Shown: piece after piece, positions 1 through 7,452 of the stretch | Layout: each line of letters opens with the position of its first letter | How positions within the stretch are numbered: position 1 is the first letter of the stretch | Assembly (NCBI GenBank): GCA_016791285.1 | Contig: JAEUMX010000368.1 | Coordinates: 1-15,918 of the forward strand | Origin: Burkholderiales bacterium | GTDB lineage: Bacteria; Pseudomonadota; Gammaproteobacteria; Burkholderiales; JAEUMW01 | Direction of reading: 5' to 3' | Length of the DNA: 15,918 nt | Position numbers and translations under genes: made by a program | Notes under the pieces: model-generated | Databases searched by the model: none | What the model saw: only the letters and a program-made list of their open reading frames with translations | What the model was told of the DNA's origin: nothing

Positions 1-2886
1 GGGATTGCCGAAGGACAAGCCGAGGTTGCAGTCGGTGTATTGCGCGGCGCCGGAGCCGGCGTTGAAGCAGGCCCCCTGCTTGAACTCCCACAATCCCTTC
101 GGGTTCGCGGGGTCGGTCACGTCGAGCGCGTAGTAGCCGCGCCCGCCGGCTCCTAGTCCTCCGACCAGAATGGTCTTCCAGTTCCCGGATGCATCCGCGG
201 CGTCGCTCACGGCGGGGGTGCCGTCGACGGTGTAGTCGTGCAGGTTAGAGTAGTTGTTGTCGGCAAGCTTCCACAACTTGTCGAGCACCGTGGTCGGAAT
301 GAAGGCCCACGCTTCGGTGCCGCCCAGAGGGTCGCTCTCGCTAGTGCCGGCGTATATGGCATGGAGCATACCGTCGTTGGCGGCCACGTAGACCATAGGC
401 GTTCGGCCGGCCTGTGACACCTTGAACGCCGCGTACCCCGTGTCGGCGTAGTTCGCGAAGGGCTTCTTCACGAACACGGGCTGGGCGTTGACGATGTCCC
501 CCAGGACGTGATCCCGATCTCGATACAGCTTGTCGAGGTCGTTCGTCACGAACGCTTCCTTACCCGATTGACCGCGCAGGAAGTTGACGAGGTTCGCACC
601 CGCAGCCCTGGTTCGCTGGTTTGCCGTGCCGCTCGAGCCGTCCGTCATCGCACTGTATTGGCTGAACTGCTGGACCTTGGTGGCGCCGAAACTTCCCTGT
701 TCGGTCGAGTCGAGGGTCGTCTCCGCAGAGCCCGTCGGCGCACCTGTCGCGTCGCATTTCTGGGAATCCCACTTGAAGTCAACCAGCTTGTTCGTCGCAG
801 TATCGCGGAAGAGATAGATGCTTCTGTTATCGCAGGCCTTGCCGACCTTGGCGTCTAGCTTTTCCTGCGCTGACCAGATGGGGGTGGGACTGACGACGCC
901 GGTTCCGAGGTCGATGGAGCGCGCCGAGAGCTCGCCCGTCCACTGCATCGTGGTATAGCTCGCGGTATAGGCGAAGTTGTCTCCCGCCACAGGTTCAAGG
1001 TTGGACGTCGCGGCCGCCGAGGCAGAAGCGATGCGGGCGTTGATCCCGGTCAAGGCTTCGGCGAGACCGTTCACGACGGAGTCGGGATCGCGTGCGCTGA
1101 AGAACTTGCCGCGCCCGTCCACCGCGGCATGCCAGAGGTCGTCGAGCGCCGTGGGAGTGTCCGCCTTCGGTATCGGCCAAGTCTTGGTACCCTTGCGGAT
1201 GTCGGCGAAGTCGCCGGTGCTTGCCGATTGGTACTGTGGATCGAAGACGAGCTGACCCGTCAGGCCGAGGCCCATGGTGAAAGTGGTCATGTGTTGCCAA
1301 TCGGCCTTGTCGTCCTCGGCTCCGCTCCCACCAGAGGGCACGTTGTTGGTTGTTACATCCTTTCCAAGCGCACCGGTCGCCTTGGTGGCCGATGTGCGAA
1401 GGTCGGTGGCGTAGTAATACTGGGCAACATCCGATAGAGAGTTCGAGCTTGCTGCCTCTCCCGCCGAAGAGTCCGTCGTGGTCGCAGTGCTCGTGGCAGG
1501 CAGACTTCCGGGGTTGTTGGAACAACCCTTGTCCTTGTAATTCGACGAAGAGGTTCTGGGATCGCTCGTTACGTCGCTGACCAGAATCGTGTCGCTGTAC
1601 TTTCTGGTGCGAACGGTGGTCGTGACGGTTTCGCGTATTCGCTGCCTTCCGCCGCTGCATCCACTGGACGAATAGCTGTAGCTTGTTTGCTTCGTCGTGT
1701 CCGTGACAGTGGAGCTCGTGCTGCCATCCCACATCGGTCTTGGTGACAACGGGCTGGTCAGTGTGCCGTCGTGGTTTGCGATGTCGGTCGTGCCGTCGAG
1801 CTGTTCCCCGCCGCCGCCGTTCCAGTAGCCATCGGTGGTCAGAATCGTGAAGTTCTGCTGGCACGAATACTGGACCGGGTCGCCTTTCATACCGTTGTTG
1901 ATACCGTTCTGATACCCGGCGAAATGCCGTCCGACCCGGGACAGGGCTTCGCGCAAGGGTGTGCCGCCGCTCGCCTCCTGCGAGAAGAGCGTGCTGAACC
2001 AACTCGTCTTCTGCGTTGAATCGAAGTCGGAGATGGCCAAATACATATTCTTCGATACTGGGCTTCCAGGATTGATGGTAATGAAGCCGACGCGGAACTG
2101 GCTACCCAGCTGGACAAAGGCGCGGCTGGCCGCTGCCTTCATCGACATCATTCGGGTTCGATAGTAGCTGTACCAGTTGGCGAAATTGGTTTCCTCGTTT
2201 GTGCCTCCAGGGCCAGAGCTTGAACCGACGGTTACCTTCTCCCAGTTTGCGCCAGGATTGGTTCCTCCGGACATGGGCTTGGCGCACTCTCCTGTTCTGA
2301 GATTGGTGAATTTCGCATCGACCGGTGAGCCCGAGCCCTTCCACTTGTAATAGTATGCGGGCTGTTCTGCTTCGGTGTAGTAGGTACTGCAATATTCCGT
2401 GCCGGGGCTCCAGCAGGTGGTGTTGTCGAATGCCTTGAACTTCGTGCTCAAGTCCGTCTTGGTTCCTGTTGGGGCCAGATAGGGGTCGTACAGGGCGTCG
2501 GTAAATGATGCGTCCGGGTAGCTGGTGCCGTCAGCTTTGCGCGGTGGCAGGTACTTCGTGTTCGGGTTGTAGTAGACGGTATTGCATAGATGGTTGCGGT
2601 ATCCCACCTTGTTGGTGAGCCCGGTCCACCCGAGCGGATCGCTCTTCGGCGGGCTATCAAAGATAGCATCCGGCATGTACGACCACGACATCGACCCCGA
2701 GTCGTCGAGCACGAACAGAATGTTCGGCTTCACCAGCGCCGTGGACGAGCTTCCAAGAGGCATGGTCGAGATGTCCGTTACTTGACCCAACACCTGCCCT
2801 TGAGACAGCATCATGCCGGTGAGCGTCGCAGTCGTAAGGAGGTGCCTCGCACCGTGTCCGTGTCGATTACCTCGAGTCTTTTCCAT
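1..2886 (-). CDS. pilY1: PilY1-type type IV pilus tip adhesin, C-terminus cut by window edge
   Basis: This is an uninterrupted frame of 962 codons from ATG at 2886 that runs off the window at base 1. AGGAG lies a few bases upstream of the start. The N-terminus is basic and followed by a hydrophobic stretch (about residues 16-36), consistent with export. A von Willebrand A domain follows: KPNILFVLDDSGSM gives the metal site D61-x-S63-x-S65, with SGGTPLREAL (T309) and TILTTDGYW (D352). The PilY1 hallmarks SLSDVAQYYYATDLR (483 on), MTTFTMGLGL (533 on) and DDLWHAAVDGRGKFFSA (about 582 on) are present. A beta-propeller begins near VYVAANDGMLHA (about 832) and ends in LGLSFGNP at the edge. In the family, PilY1 sits at the pilus tip with the minor pilins and acts in adhesion and surface sensing. 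The propeller's calcium loop would lie outside the window. It is the last gene seen of the operon, 77 nt after pilX. A Ser/Thr-rich insert spans about 375-482. Confidence 0.95.
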   Translation of the reverse strand, partial: MEKTRGNRHGHGARHLLTTATLTGMMLSQGQVLGQVTDISTMPLGSSSTALVKPNILFVLDDSGSMSWSYMPDAIFDSPPKSDPLGWTGLTNKVGYRNHLCNTVYYNPNTKYLPPRKADGTSYPDASFTDALYDPYLAPTGTKTDLSTKFKAFDNTTCWSPGTEYCSTYYTEAEQPAYYYKWKGSGSPVDAKFTNLRTGECAKPMSGGTNPGANWEKVTVGSSSGPGGTNEETNFANWYSYYRTRMMSMKAAASRAFVQLGSQFRVGFITINPGSPVSKNMYLAISDFDSTQKTSWFSTLFSQEASGGTPLREALSRVGRHFAGYQNGINNGMKGDPVQYSCQQNFTILTTDGYWNGGGGEQLDGTTDIANHDGTLTSPLSPRPMWDGSTSSTVTDTTKQTSYSYSSSGCSGGRQRIRETVTTTVRTRKYSDTILVSDVTSDPRTSSSNYKDKGCSNNPGSLPATSTATTTDSSAGEAASSNSLSDVAQYYYATDLRTSATKATGALGKDVTTNNVPSGGSGAEDDKADWQHMTTFTMGLGLTGQLVFDPQYQSASTGDFADIRKGTKTWPIPKADTPTALDDLWHAAVDGRGKFFSARDPDSVVNGLAEALTGINARIASASAAATSNLEPVAGDNFAYTASYTTMQWTGELSARSIDLGTGVVSPTPIWSAQEKLDAKVGKACDNRSIYLFRDTATNKLVDFKWDSQKCDATGAPTGSAETTLDSTEQGSFGATKVQQFSQYSAMTDGSSGTANQRTRAAGANLVNFLRGQSGKEAFVTNDLDKLYRDRDHVLGDIVNAQPVFVKKPFANYADTGYAAFKVSQAGRTPMVYVAANDGMLHAIYAGTSESDPLGGTEAWAFIPTTVLDKLWKLADNNYSNLHDYTVDGTPAVSDAADASGNWKTILVGGLGAGGRGYYALDVTDPANPKGLWEFKQGACFNAGSGAAQYTDCNLGLSFGNP

Positions 2887-2963
2887 CTTCTACTCCTGAA
2901 TATTCAATTCTGTAGTCCGCGCGGCTTCTGAAGTGCGGCCGAGTCTTGCGCCCTCGCGACGGG

Positions 2964-3605
2964 TCAGTAGACCACCGTCTGGATATAGCTGATCGTCATC
3001 CTTGGGTCGACCACGCGCACGGTGACCCGGTAATAGGGCTGTTGAGAGTTTGCCAGTGGCTGCGTCGTATAGTCGCCAGCCCCCTTCGACGAGCCGTAAC
3101 CCGCGCTTTGCAGGGTTACGCAGCGTTGATTCGGATTGTTGACATCGAGGTTCGCGGTCGAACACAGGCGGTGCACCACCCAGCGGACATCCATCCCGTC
3201 GACGTCGAGTGGTGAGCCCGTGAGTGCCACGGCGTGTCCCTTCTCCTTCCACCAGTTGGGGGGCGCATTCACCGGGTCGATGGCTGCGTCCCAGCTAGAG
3301 AAGTAGCCCGACGAGTGGTTGTCGTTGGAAAGATTGCCGACCGGTTGAGCGAGCAGCCAGGCGCGACCCGCTTCGACTCCCCAGTCTCCGACATTCGTGA
3401 TCGTCTGTTTCGAAGCGAGGTTGCCGACGACGATGGTGTTGCTTGTCACAGAGCGCATGAGGGAGAGGCCTGCGAGCATCATCGCGACCAGTACCACCAG
3501 TGCGATGAATAGGACGACACCGCGCTGGGCACGTTGCTGTCGAACGTGTGCGCATGCGTTGCGAAGCATCTCCTGCCCATTGCGCGTGGCCGCGTGCTTG
3601 CTCAT
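2964..3605 (-). CDS. pilX: Type IV pilus minor pilin PilX
   Basis: 213 residues. The ATG overlaps the pilW stop in an ATGA junction, so translation is probably coupled. A long basic leader ends in QRAQRG (G29) before the hydrophobic segment VVLFIALVVLVAMMLAGLSL, which is a prepilin peptidase site with a membrane anchor. Position +5 of the predicted mature protein is Ile rather than Glu. GspK-like tip pseudopilins also lack this Glu, and that role is my inference here. The rest is a soluble domain ending RMTISYIQTVVY, the C-terminal strand pattern seen in PilX proteins. It contains two Cys (in HRLCSTAN and NQRCVTL) that may pair. In the family PilX joins PilV, PilW, FimT/FimU and PilY1 in the pilus-priming complex of the inner membrane and pilus tip. 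Position between pilW and pilY1 supports the name. Confidence 0.92.
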   Translation of the reverse strand: MSKHAATRNGQEMLRNACAHVRQQRAQRGVVLFIALVVLVAMMLAGLSLMRSVTSNTIVVGNLASKQTITNVGDWGVEAGRAWLLAQPVGNLSNDNHSSGYFSSWDAAIDPVNAPPNWWKEKGHAVALTGSPLDVDGMDVRWVVHRLCSTANLDVNNPNQRCVTLQSAGYGSSKGAGDYTTQPLANSQQPYYRVTVRVVDPRMTISYIQTVVY

Positions 3606-4771
3606 GGCATGCTCCCCCAGACTATATTGCGCAGTGGCACGAGCGTCTCGTAGGCTCGATAGCGGTAGTTGCGCCAGTTGTTAGGGTCGCCGGCTGAAGC
3701 GTCGCCGGGGTTGGAGTCGGTGGTGCCGTCGGCGTTCTTCATCACGAAGCTGCCGCCCGCCCAGGATGGGGCGGTCCCCGTCACCTTGACTTTCTCGGCT
3801 TGTCTGCTGCGGGCGAGAATGCCGACGCGGATCGCGTGTACGGAAGCCATGTCGGCTGGTGCTGTGGTGGTCCATGCCCCGATGCTGTCGAGCTGTCCGT
3901 CGCCGTTGGAGTCCTGTGCCACGCCGTACTCCGCTTGCAGGTCGACTATGTCGTCGTAGACCGCTACGGGGTCGTTGGTGCCGTCCGCGTCAGCATCGCT
4001 CCAGTGAAGATCGTCTTGCACAACCAACCGCCCGTTCTGGATCGACCAGAGATTGCGTCTGGGGGAGGAGCCAAGCTCGTAGATGAAGCCGTTCGAGAAC
4101 GCTGGTCCGCCTGCCTTGTTGTACCTCGCGGTGGCGCTGCCAGCGCCGCTTTGCGGCGTGTAGCTGCCCGTGCCATGATCGATGGTCACGGCGTCAGCGC
4201 TGGTGTTTCCGGTGACCTCGATCAGTTGGCAGTTGGTGATTCCTCCAACCACACCTGCGATCAAGAGCACATCGCCGCGGAGTAGGCCGGTTCGTCCCCC
4301 CATCGTGGCCGAGGTCGCCTTGGCGGAGTTTGAGGAAAACGTGAATGTCTTGCCCGCGACGATCAGATCCGTGTTCCCATAGAGCACGGCAATGCGATCG
4401 GGTGCTCCCCCCGCGCCCTGCGTGATGAGCGTCGGCGCCAGCGGAAAGTCGAAATCCTGGCTGCCACCACCGCGCTGGGCATCGTACGCATCCACGGTGC
4501 AGTTGATCGGGTTGCTCACGCCGAATGTGCCGAAGCCGTAACCGGCCTGCTTCACATCCCGCTCCAGCGAGAAGAGCGCCACTGCGCCGGCCATCTGCGC
4601 GTCGGAGCCTGCGGTCGTCGTCCGTTTGCGGCCTTCTGCGACGGCTAGCACGGAGAAGATCACGAGTATGCCCAGCATCCCGATCACGATACCCACCAGG
4701 ATTTCGATGAGGCTCATGCCTCGTTCGGGCTGCCGGGGCGCTGCGCCGGTAACGGGGGCGGGTGCACGCAT
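3602..4771 (-). CDS. pilW: Type IV pilus minor pilin PilW
   Basis: 389 residues from ATG at 4771. A type III leader of 18 residues ends PRQPERG, with predicted cleavage before MSLIEILVGIVIGMLGILVI, and Glu is at +5 (E23). A longer in-frame start, TTG at 4798, would overlap pilV by 17 nt and has no ribosome binding site. The ATG leaves a 10-nt gap after pilV and gives a more usual leader, so I prefer it. The protein is large for a minor pilin, as is usual for PilW. It continues with FSLERDVKQAGYGFG, typical of PilW, and ends in YETLVPLRNIVWG. In the family it is a structural minor pilin of the tip-priming complex, processed by PilD. The stop overlaps the pilX start. Confidence 0.92.
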   Translation of the reverse strand: MRAPAPVTGAAPRQPERGMSLIEILVGIVIGMLGILVIFSVLAVAEGRKRTTTAGSDAQMAGAVALFSLERDVKQAGYGFGTFGVSNPINCTVDAYDAQRGGGSQDFDFPLAPTLITQGAGGAPDRIAVLYGNTDLIVAGKTFTFSSNSAKATSATMGGRTGLLRGDVLLIAGVVGGITNCQLIEVTGNTSADAVTIDHGTGSYTPQSGAGSATARYNKAGGPAFSNGFIYELGSSPRRNLWSIQNGRLVVQDDLHWSDADADGTNDPVAVYDDIVDLQAEYGVAQDSNGDGQLDSIGAWTTTAPADMASVHAIRVGILARSRQAEKVKVTGTAPSWAGGSFVMKNADGTTDSNPGDASAGDPNNWRNYRYRAYETLVPLRNIVWGSMP

Positions 4772-4781
4772 GGAAAGACGC

Positions 4782-5261
4782 TCAGTTGATATTGGCAACG
4801 ACGACGTGGCGGTGAGGAGTCGTATCGGTTGGTGCCCGCCAGCAGACCGTGACTGTGACCCGGTTGGCGTTGGCGGTATCGACGATGATCTGCTGCATGG
4901 TGTTGTCAGCGCCAGGGAGCCCCGTTCCGGCAGCAGTAATGTCGGTCACCCATTGCGTTACGGCCGCGTTGGCCGATACGTTCCCGCTGAAGGCGCAACC
5001 GCCGTCTCCGGGGCGGTGCTGAAATGCCATAAGGGTATTGGTCAGGTTTGCGGCTGTTGATCGGTCCACGTTGGCCCAGATTTCCCCAATCATGCGATTG
5101 GCAAAGTTCGCTGCCTCGATGCGGTACTGGCTGTCCGACGTGCGAGAGGTGGCAGTCGCGTACATCCCCACCAGTGCCAGGATGCCCATCGAAAAGAGAA
5201 GCATGGCGACCATCGATTCGATGAGCGTCATGCCAGCCTGCTCGCCTCGGTTAATCATCAT
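4782..5261 (-). CDS. pilV: Type IV pilus minor pilin PilV
   Basis: 159 residues. The leader MMINRGEQAG is cut before MTLIESMVAMLLFSMGILAL. Glu is at +5 (E15), so this is a canonical type III prepilin site. GGAG lies about 9 nt before the first of two adjacent ATG codons, at 5261 and 5258; either could be used. The sequence AANFANRMIGEIWANV after the anchor resembles the PilV family. Cys residues at GGCAF and TVCWRA could form a disulfide. In the family this is a minor pilin needed for pilus assembly, acting with PilW, PilX and FimT/FimU. It follows the FimT-like gene by 22 nt and precedes pilW by 10 nt. Confidence 0.9.
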   Translation of the reverse strand: MMINRGEQAGMTLIESMVAMLLFSMGILALVGMYATATSRTSDSQYRIEAANFANRMIGEIWANVDRSTAANLTNTLMAFQHRPGDGGCAFSGNVSANAAVTQWVTDITAAGTGLPGADNTMQQIIVDTANANRVTVTVCWRAPTDTTPHRHVVVANIN

Positions 5262-5283
5262 GAGCCGTTTCTCCGCAGTCGTT

Positions 5284-5898
5284 CTAGTCGCAAGAGCGTG
5301 TATCGCCAGGCGTGGTCACGGCGGGGTCGCACAGGCGGATCTGACCGCCGCGCGTAATCACCACATTGAGGCAGCGCATCGTCCCGCCGGCACTCTTGCA
5401 CTCCCCACCGGCGGGATTCGTTATCTGGATCGTTTCGTCGGCTGCGAGCGTCGTTCCGCCGAGAGGTGTAAATTCGATCAGGCCGGTCGTCGATGCAAGC
5501 TCTACCCCGGTGGCGGACGTGTCTGTTTGGCCGGAGCCTTCGCGCTGCAGCTTGACGTCGAGGATCTTCTGGTCGGGCTGACCTGTTGCCGGGTTATAAA
5601 CGCTTCCCCGTACCAGGAGATTGCGGCCAGATGTGCTCGCCGTGGCGTCCGTGAAGTTGCTGACGTCGGGCTCGACATCGGTGAAGACGAGTTGGACGTT
5701 CGCGTTGAGGCGAACAGCTTCGGCGCGTGCATACGTTGCCTCGGCGAACGTCGTGTTCGCCGCCTCCCGTAGCTTCTGGTTCTGTAGAAAGGTGCCGAAC
5801 GCGGGGACCCCCATCATCAGAACGAACGCCAGTAAGGCCAGACCGATCATGAGCTCTATCAGGGAAACGCCCCGCTCGCTGGGTTGGAGGATCAGCAT
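5284..5898 (-). CDS. fimT: FimT/FimU (GspH)-type minor pilin
   Basis: 204 residues from ATG at 5898, with the strong site GAGGAAGGA just upstream. An in-frame start at 5943 would add 15 residues, lengthen the pilE overlap to 52 nt and give an atypically long leader, so I reject it. The leader MLILQPSERG is cut before VSLIELMIGLALLAFVLMMG, with Glu at +5 (E15). After the anchor comes LREAANTTFAEATYARAEAV, the GspH/FimT-domain pattern. The C-terminus TRGGQIRLCDPA fits the end of FimT-like proteins, and four Cys cluster in the last 45 residues. In the family these are small pseudopilin-like tip subunits. The first bases overlap the pilE stop by 7 nt. FimT versus FimU cannot be decided by eye, so the symbol is provisional. 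Confidence 0.88.
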   Translation of the reverse strand: MLILQPSERGVSLIELMIGLALLAFVLMMGVPAFGTFLQNQKLREAANTTFAEATYARAEAVRLNANVQLVFTDVEPDVSNFTDATASTSGRNLLVRGSVYNPATGQPDQKILDVKLQREGSGQTDTSATGVELASTTGLIEFTPLGGTTLAADETIQITNPAGGECKSAGGTMRCLNVVITRGGQIRLCDPAVTTPGDTRSCD

Positions 5899-6329
5899 GA
5901 TCCATCCTTCCTCATGACCCAGCAGCTTCCAGGATTGGACCATCCGCTTGGAACCCCGGTCGTCGCTCGCACGCCGTCCTGGTTGATTGTGAACACGAAG
6001 TCGCTCATGCCTTCCGCAGCCTTGCCGGTCGCGGTCACGGTATAGGTATTGGCAGCAAGGGTGCAGGTGTAAGTGAAGTACTTCGTGTTGGCGGCTAGGA
6101 CCGTGCTATTGCACGGGAAGCCCGTGCCATCGGCATTCGTGTACTGGCGATTGTCCTGGAAGTACTGCTCGAGCTTGGCCCTGGCATCCATCAGTTGCGA
6201 CCGCGCCTCAGCAAGCCGGGCACGTTGCATGTAGACGGCATAGCTTGGGTAAGCGATCATTGCCAGAATCGAGACGATCGATACAACGATCATCAGTTCG
6301 ATCAGCGTGAAGCCCTTTTCGGTCGTCAT
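5892..6329 (-). CDS. pilE: PilE-type (pilin-like) type IV pilus subunit
   Basis: 145 residues from ATG at 6329, with AGAGGGA about 8 nt upstream. The very short leader MTTEKG is cut before FTLIELMIVVSIVSILAMIA. Phe is at +1 and Glu at +5 (E11), a textbook type IVa prepilin. An amphipathic helix RARLAEARSQLMDARAKLEQYFQD follows. Four Cys are present: two around the middle (PCNST, YTCTL) and two at the C-terminus (GSCWVM, DGSC), suggesting two disulfides. Length and the KLEQYFQDNRQYT motif match the PilE minor pilins of the pilY1 clusters in beta- and gammaproteobacteria. A major-pilin role is less likely but not excluded. It is the first gene of the six-gene operon and lies 129 nt downstream of a sigma-54-like site. 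Confidence 0.9.
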   Translation of the reverse strand: MTTEKGFTLIELMIVVSIVSILAMIAYPSYAVYMQRARLAEARSQLMDARAKLEQYFQDNRQYTNADGTGFPCNSTVLAANTKYFTYTCTLAANTYTVTATGKAAEGMSDFVFTINQDGVRATTGVPSGWSNPGSCWVMRKDGSC

Positions 6330-6457
6330 AGCGGGATCCCTCTCGTCTTGCTTTGCATGTTAGGAAGTCGCTGCACGAGACACCACAGGGCCCCGATTGC
6401 CGGGCCGACCGCGGGAATAGGCGGTTAGTCGAGCGTGCCTGGGAGTGCGGGAGATCG

Positions 6458-6473
6458 AGCAGAGTCTGTGCCA
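6458..6473 (-). promoter_or_regulatory. Putative sigma-54 promoter of the pilE-pilY1 operon
   Basis: The minus strand reads TGGCACAGACTCTGCT. Compared with the sigma-54 consensus TGGCACG-N4-TTGCW, the invariant GG and GC are present with exactly 10 bases between them. Only two consensus positions differ. Transcription would begin near 6447, leaving about 118 nt of leader before pilE. Some pilin genes are known to be driven by RpoN with the PilS/PilR system. No activator site was identified here. Confidence 0.5.
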
Positions 6474-6764
6474 TCGGTCGGCGAGCAGGCGAAGGGGTCC
6501 GATGGGGCGCGGTGGATTCCCGACTGGACGAGTCCTGGCCGCTCATCACGACGATGAATGGGAGCGCTACTCGGTCAGGCTAGTGCGCTCTGCGTGCCGG
6601 CTATCCGGTGCAATGTGCCGACTGTCTATCCGGCTTCGTAGCGTGCTGGTGCGAGACCCGAGAACGGTGGCGTGTTCGAACCGACGTTGGGTGTCAGGAC
6701 GCAGCCTTGGGCAACGTTCTCGAAGCACTGCTTCCCGGGAGTCCTGCCGGGGTGAAGGTCGAAT

Positions 6765-6793
6765 TAGACAAGGTTCAGAAGCTGACGTAGCAT
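6765..6793 (+). promoter_or_regulatory. Sigma-70-like promoter of the Fur-like gene
   Basis: TAGACA (5 of 6 to the -35 consensus) at 6765-6770 and TAGCAT (4 of 6 to the -10 consensus) at 6788-6793 are separated by 17 bases. Transcription would begin around 6800, essentially at the GTG start codon (6801), implying a leaderless message. Confidence 0.45.
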
Positions 6794-6800
6794 CCCGACC

Positions 6801-7220
6801 GTGCGGAAGAACACCTTTACAAATGTCGACCTTGTGGGAGTCCTGCGCCACCACCGGATCAACCCCACGCGTCAACGACTCAAGATTGCGCGCGCACTCT
6901 TCGCTCGGCAGGAACACCTGTCAGCGGATCAAGTAATGTCCATCGTCAACAAGCGATGCGCCGAAGCATCGAAGGCGACCGTCTACAACACACTCAACCT
7001 GTTCGTTCAGAAGAAGCTGATCCGCGAAGTGATCGTCGATCCGAACAAGGTTCTTTACGACCCCAACACGGCACCCCATCATCACTTCTATGACATCGCG
7101 AGCGGACGCCTTACCGACATTGACGCAAACGCGATAGCACTCGTAGGTTTGCCTCCGTTGCCGAACGGCATGGTGGCGGATGGAGTGGATGTGATCGTTA
7201 GGATTCGCCCTGCCGCCTGA
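6801..7220 (+). CDS. Fur-family regulator resembling Irr
   Basis: 139 residues from GTG at 6801. The frame is closed by TGA at 6783 and holds no ATG between, so GTG is the earliest start. No ribosome binding site precedes it. The N-terminal winged helix has GVLRHHRINPTRQRLKIA and the recognition-helix region SKATVYNTLNLFVQKKLIRE (about 57-76). The dimerisation/metal domain has DPNTAPHHHFYDIASGRLTDI, with H93-H94-H95 and D98, as in the Fur/Irr/PerR family. The only Cys is C53, so the paired CxxC structural zinc sites of Fur are absent. Irr-type proteins share the HHH motif and lack CxxC, which is why I favour that subgroup. Irr proteins respond to iron or heme status. It is divergent from the pilus operon, but regulation of pili is only a guess. 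Confidence 0.85.
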   Translation: MRKNTFTNVDLVGVLRHHRINPTRQRLKIARALFARQEHLSADQVMSIVNKRCAEASKATVYNTLNLFVQKKLIREVIVDPNKVLYDPNTAPHHHFYDIASGRLTDIDANAIALVGLPPLPNGMVADGVDVIVRIRPAA

Positions 7221-7222
7221 GC

Positions 7223-7241
7223 ACCCCGATACATCCGGGGT
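7223..7241 (+). terminator. Small hairpin just after the Fur-like gene
   Basis: ACCCCG and CGGGGT form a 6-bp stem around a 7-base loop, 2 nt after the stop codon. No T-tract follows, so it is at best a weak or factor-dependent terminator. Confidence 0.3.
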
Positions 7242-7262
7242 TGCGTGGCGGATGCGCATGCC

Positions 7263-7291
7263 TTCAGGCGTGCTAGGGATTCATCTATAAT
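7263..7291 (+). promoter_or_regulatory. Promoter of tRNA-Thr
   Basis: A perfect -10 box TATAAT lies at 7286-7291. A weak -35 (TTCAGG) lies 17 bases upstream. The bases after the -10 box are CCGGGGGC, a GC-rich discriminator. Stable-RNA promoters under stringent control (ppGpp/DksA) are known for this feature. The -35 overlaps a hairpin formed by GCATGCC and GGCGTGC (7256-7273, one G-T pair), which could also help end Fur-gene transcription. Confidence 0.65.
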
Positions 7292-7308
7292 CCGGGGGCT
7301 GCATTGAG

Positions 7309-7384
7309 GCCGACTTAGCTCAGTTGGTAGAGCAGCCGATTCGTAATCGGCAGGTCGCGTGTTCGAGTCACGCAGTCGGCACCA
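7309..7384 (+). tRNA. tRNA-Thr (anticodon CGT)
   Basis: A complete 76-nt cloverleaf with encoded CCA. The acceptor stem GCCGACT/AGTCGGC is fully paired. The D arm is GCTC-AGTTGGTA-GAGC, the anticodon stem GCCGA/TCGGC surrounds loop TTCGTAA, and the T arm contains GTTCGAGTC. The anticodon CGT at 7342-7344 reads the threonine codon ACG. The discriminator base is A. Directly downstream is a recombinase fragment, so the 3' end of this gene was probably an integration site. Confidence 0.97.
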
Positions 7385-7452
7385 AGAATCAACACCTTGC
7401 GCCGCGACCTTGCAATTGCGCACCGACTTTGTTGCGCGCCTTTCGATTACGC

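Larger units (their letters stand above)
6330..6800. other. Divergent intergenic region between pilE and the Fur-like gene
   Basis: 471 bases without a credible gene. Open frames here have Arg/Ser-rich products with no family resemblance. It holds a sigma-54-type site for pilE on the minus strand and a sigma-70-like promoter for the Fur-like gene on the plus strand. An 8-bp direct repeat, CTATCCGG, occurs at 6601-6608 and 6626-6633, flanked by similar TGCCG sequence. Its meaning is unknown. Confidence 0.6.

Noticed and set aside
995..2002. 335-codon open frame on the minus strand
   Set aside because: It lies in another frame of pilY1. Its product is Arg/His-rich and has no family features, while the pilY1 frame is open throughout with all motifs in order.
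6601..6633. Short direct repeat CTATCCGG twice, possible start of a repeat array
   Set aside because: Only two copies of 8 bases are present, with imperfect flanks; this is not enough for a repeat family or CRISPR.
6445..6936. 163-codon open frame between pilE and the Fur-like gene
   Set aside because: The product is Arg/Ser/Cys-rich with no recognisable domain or ribosome site, and it runs into the Fur-like gene in another frame.
7369..7384. Second attachment site matching the tRNA-Thr 3' end inside the window
   Set aside because: Reading through the right side I found no second copy of the tRNA 3' end, so neither an element boundary nor an island size can be stated.
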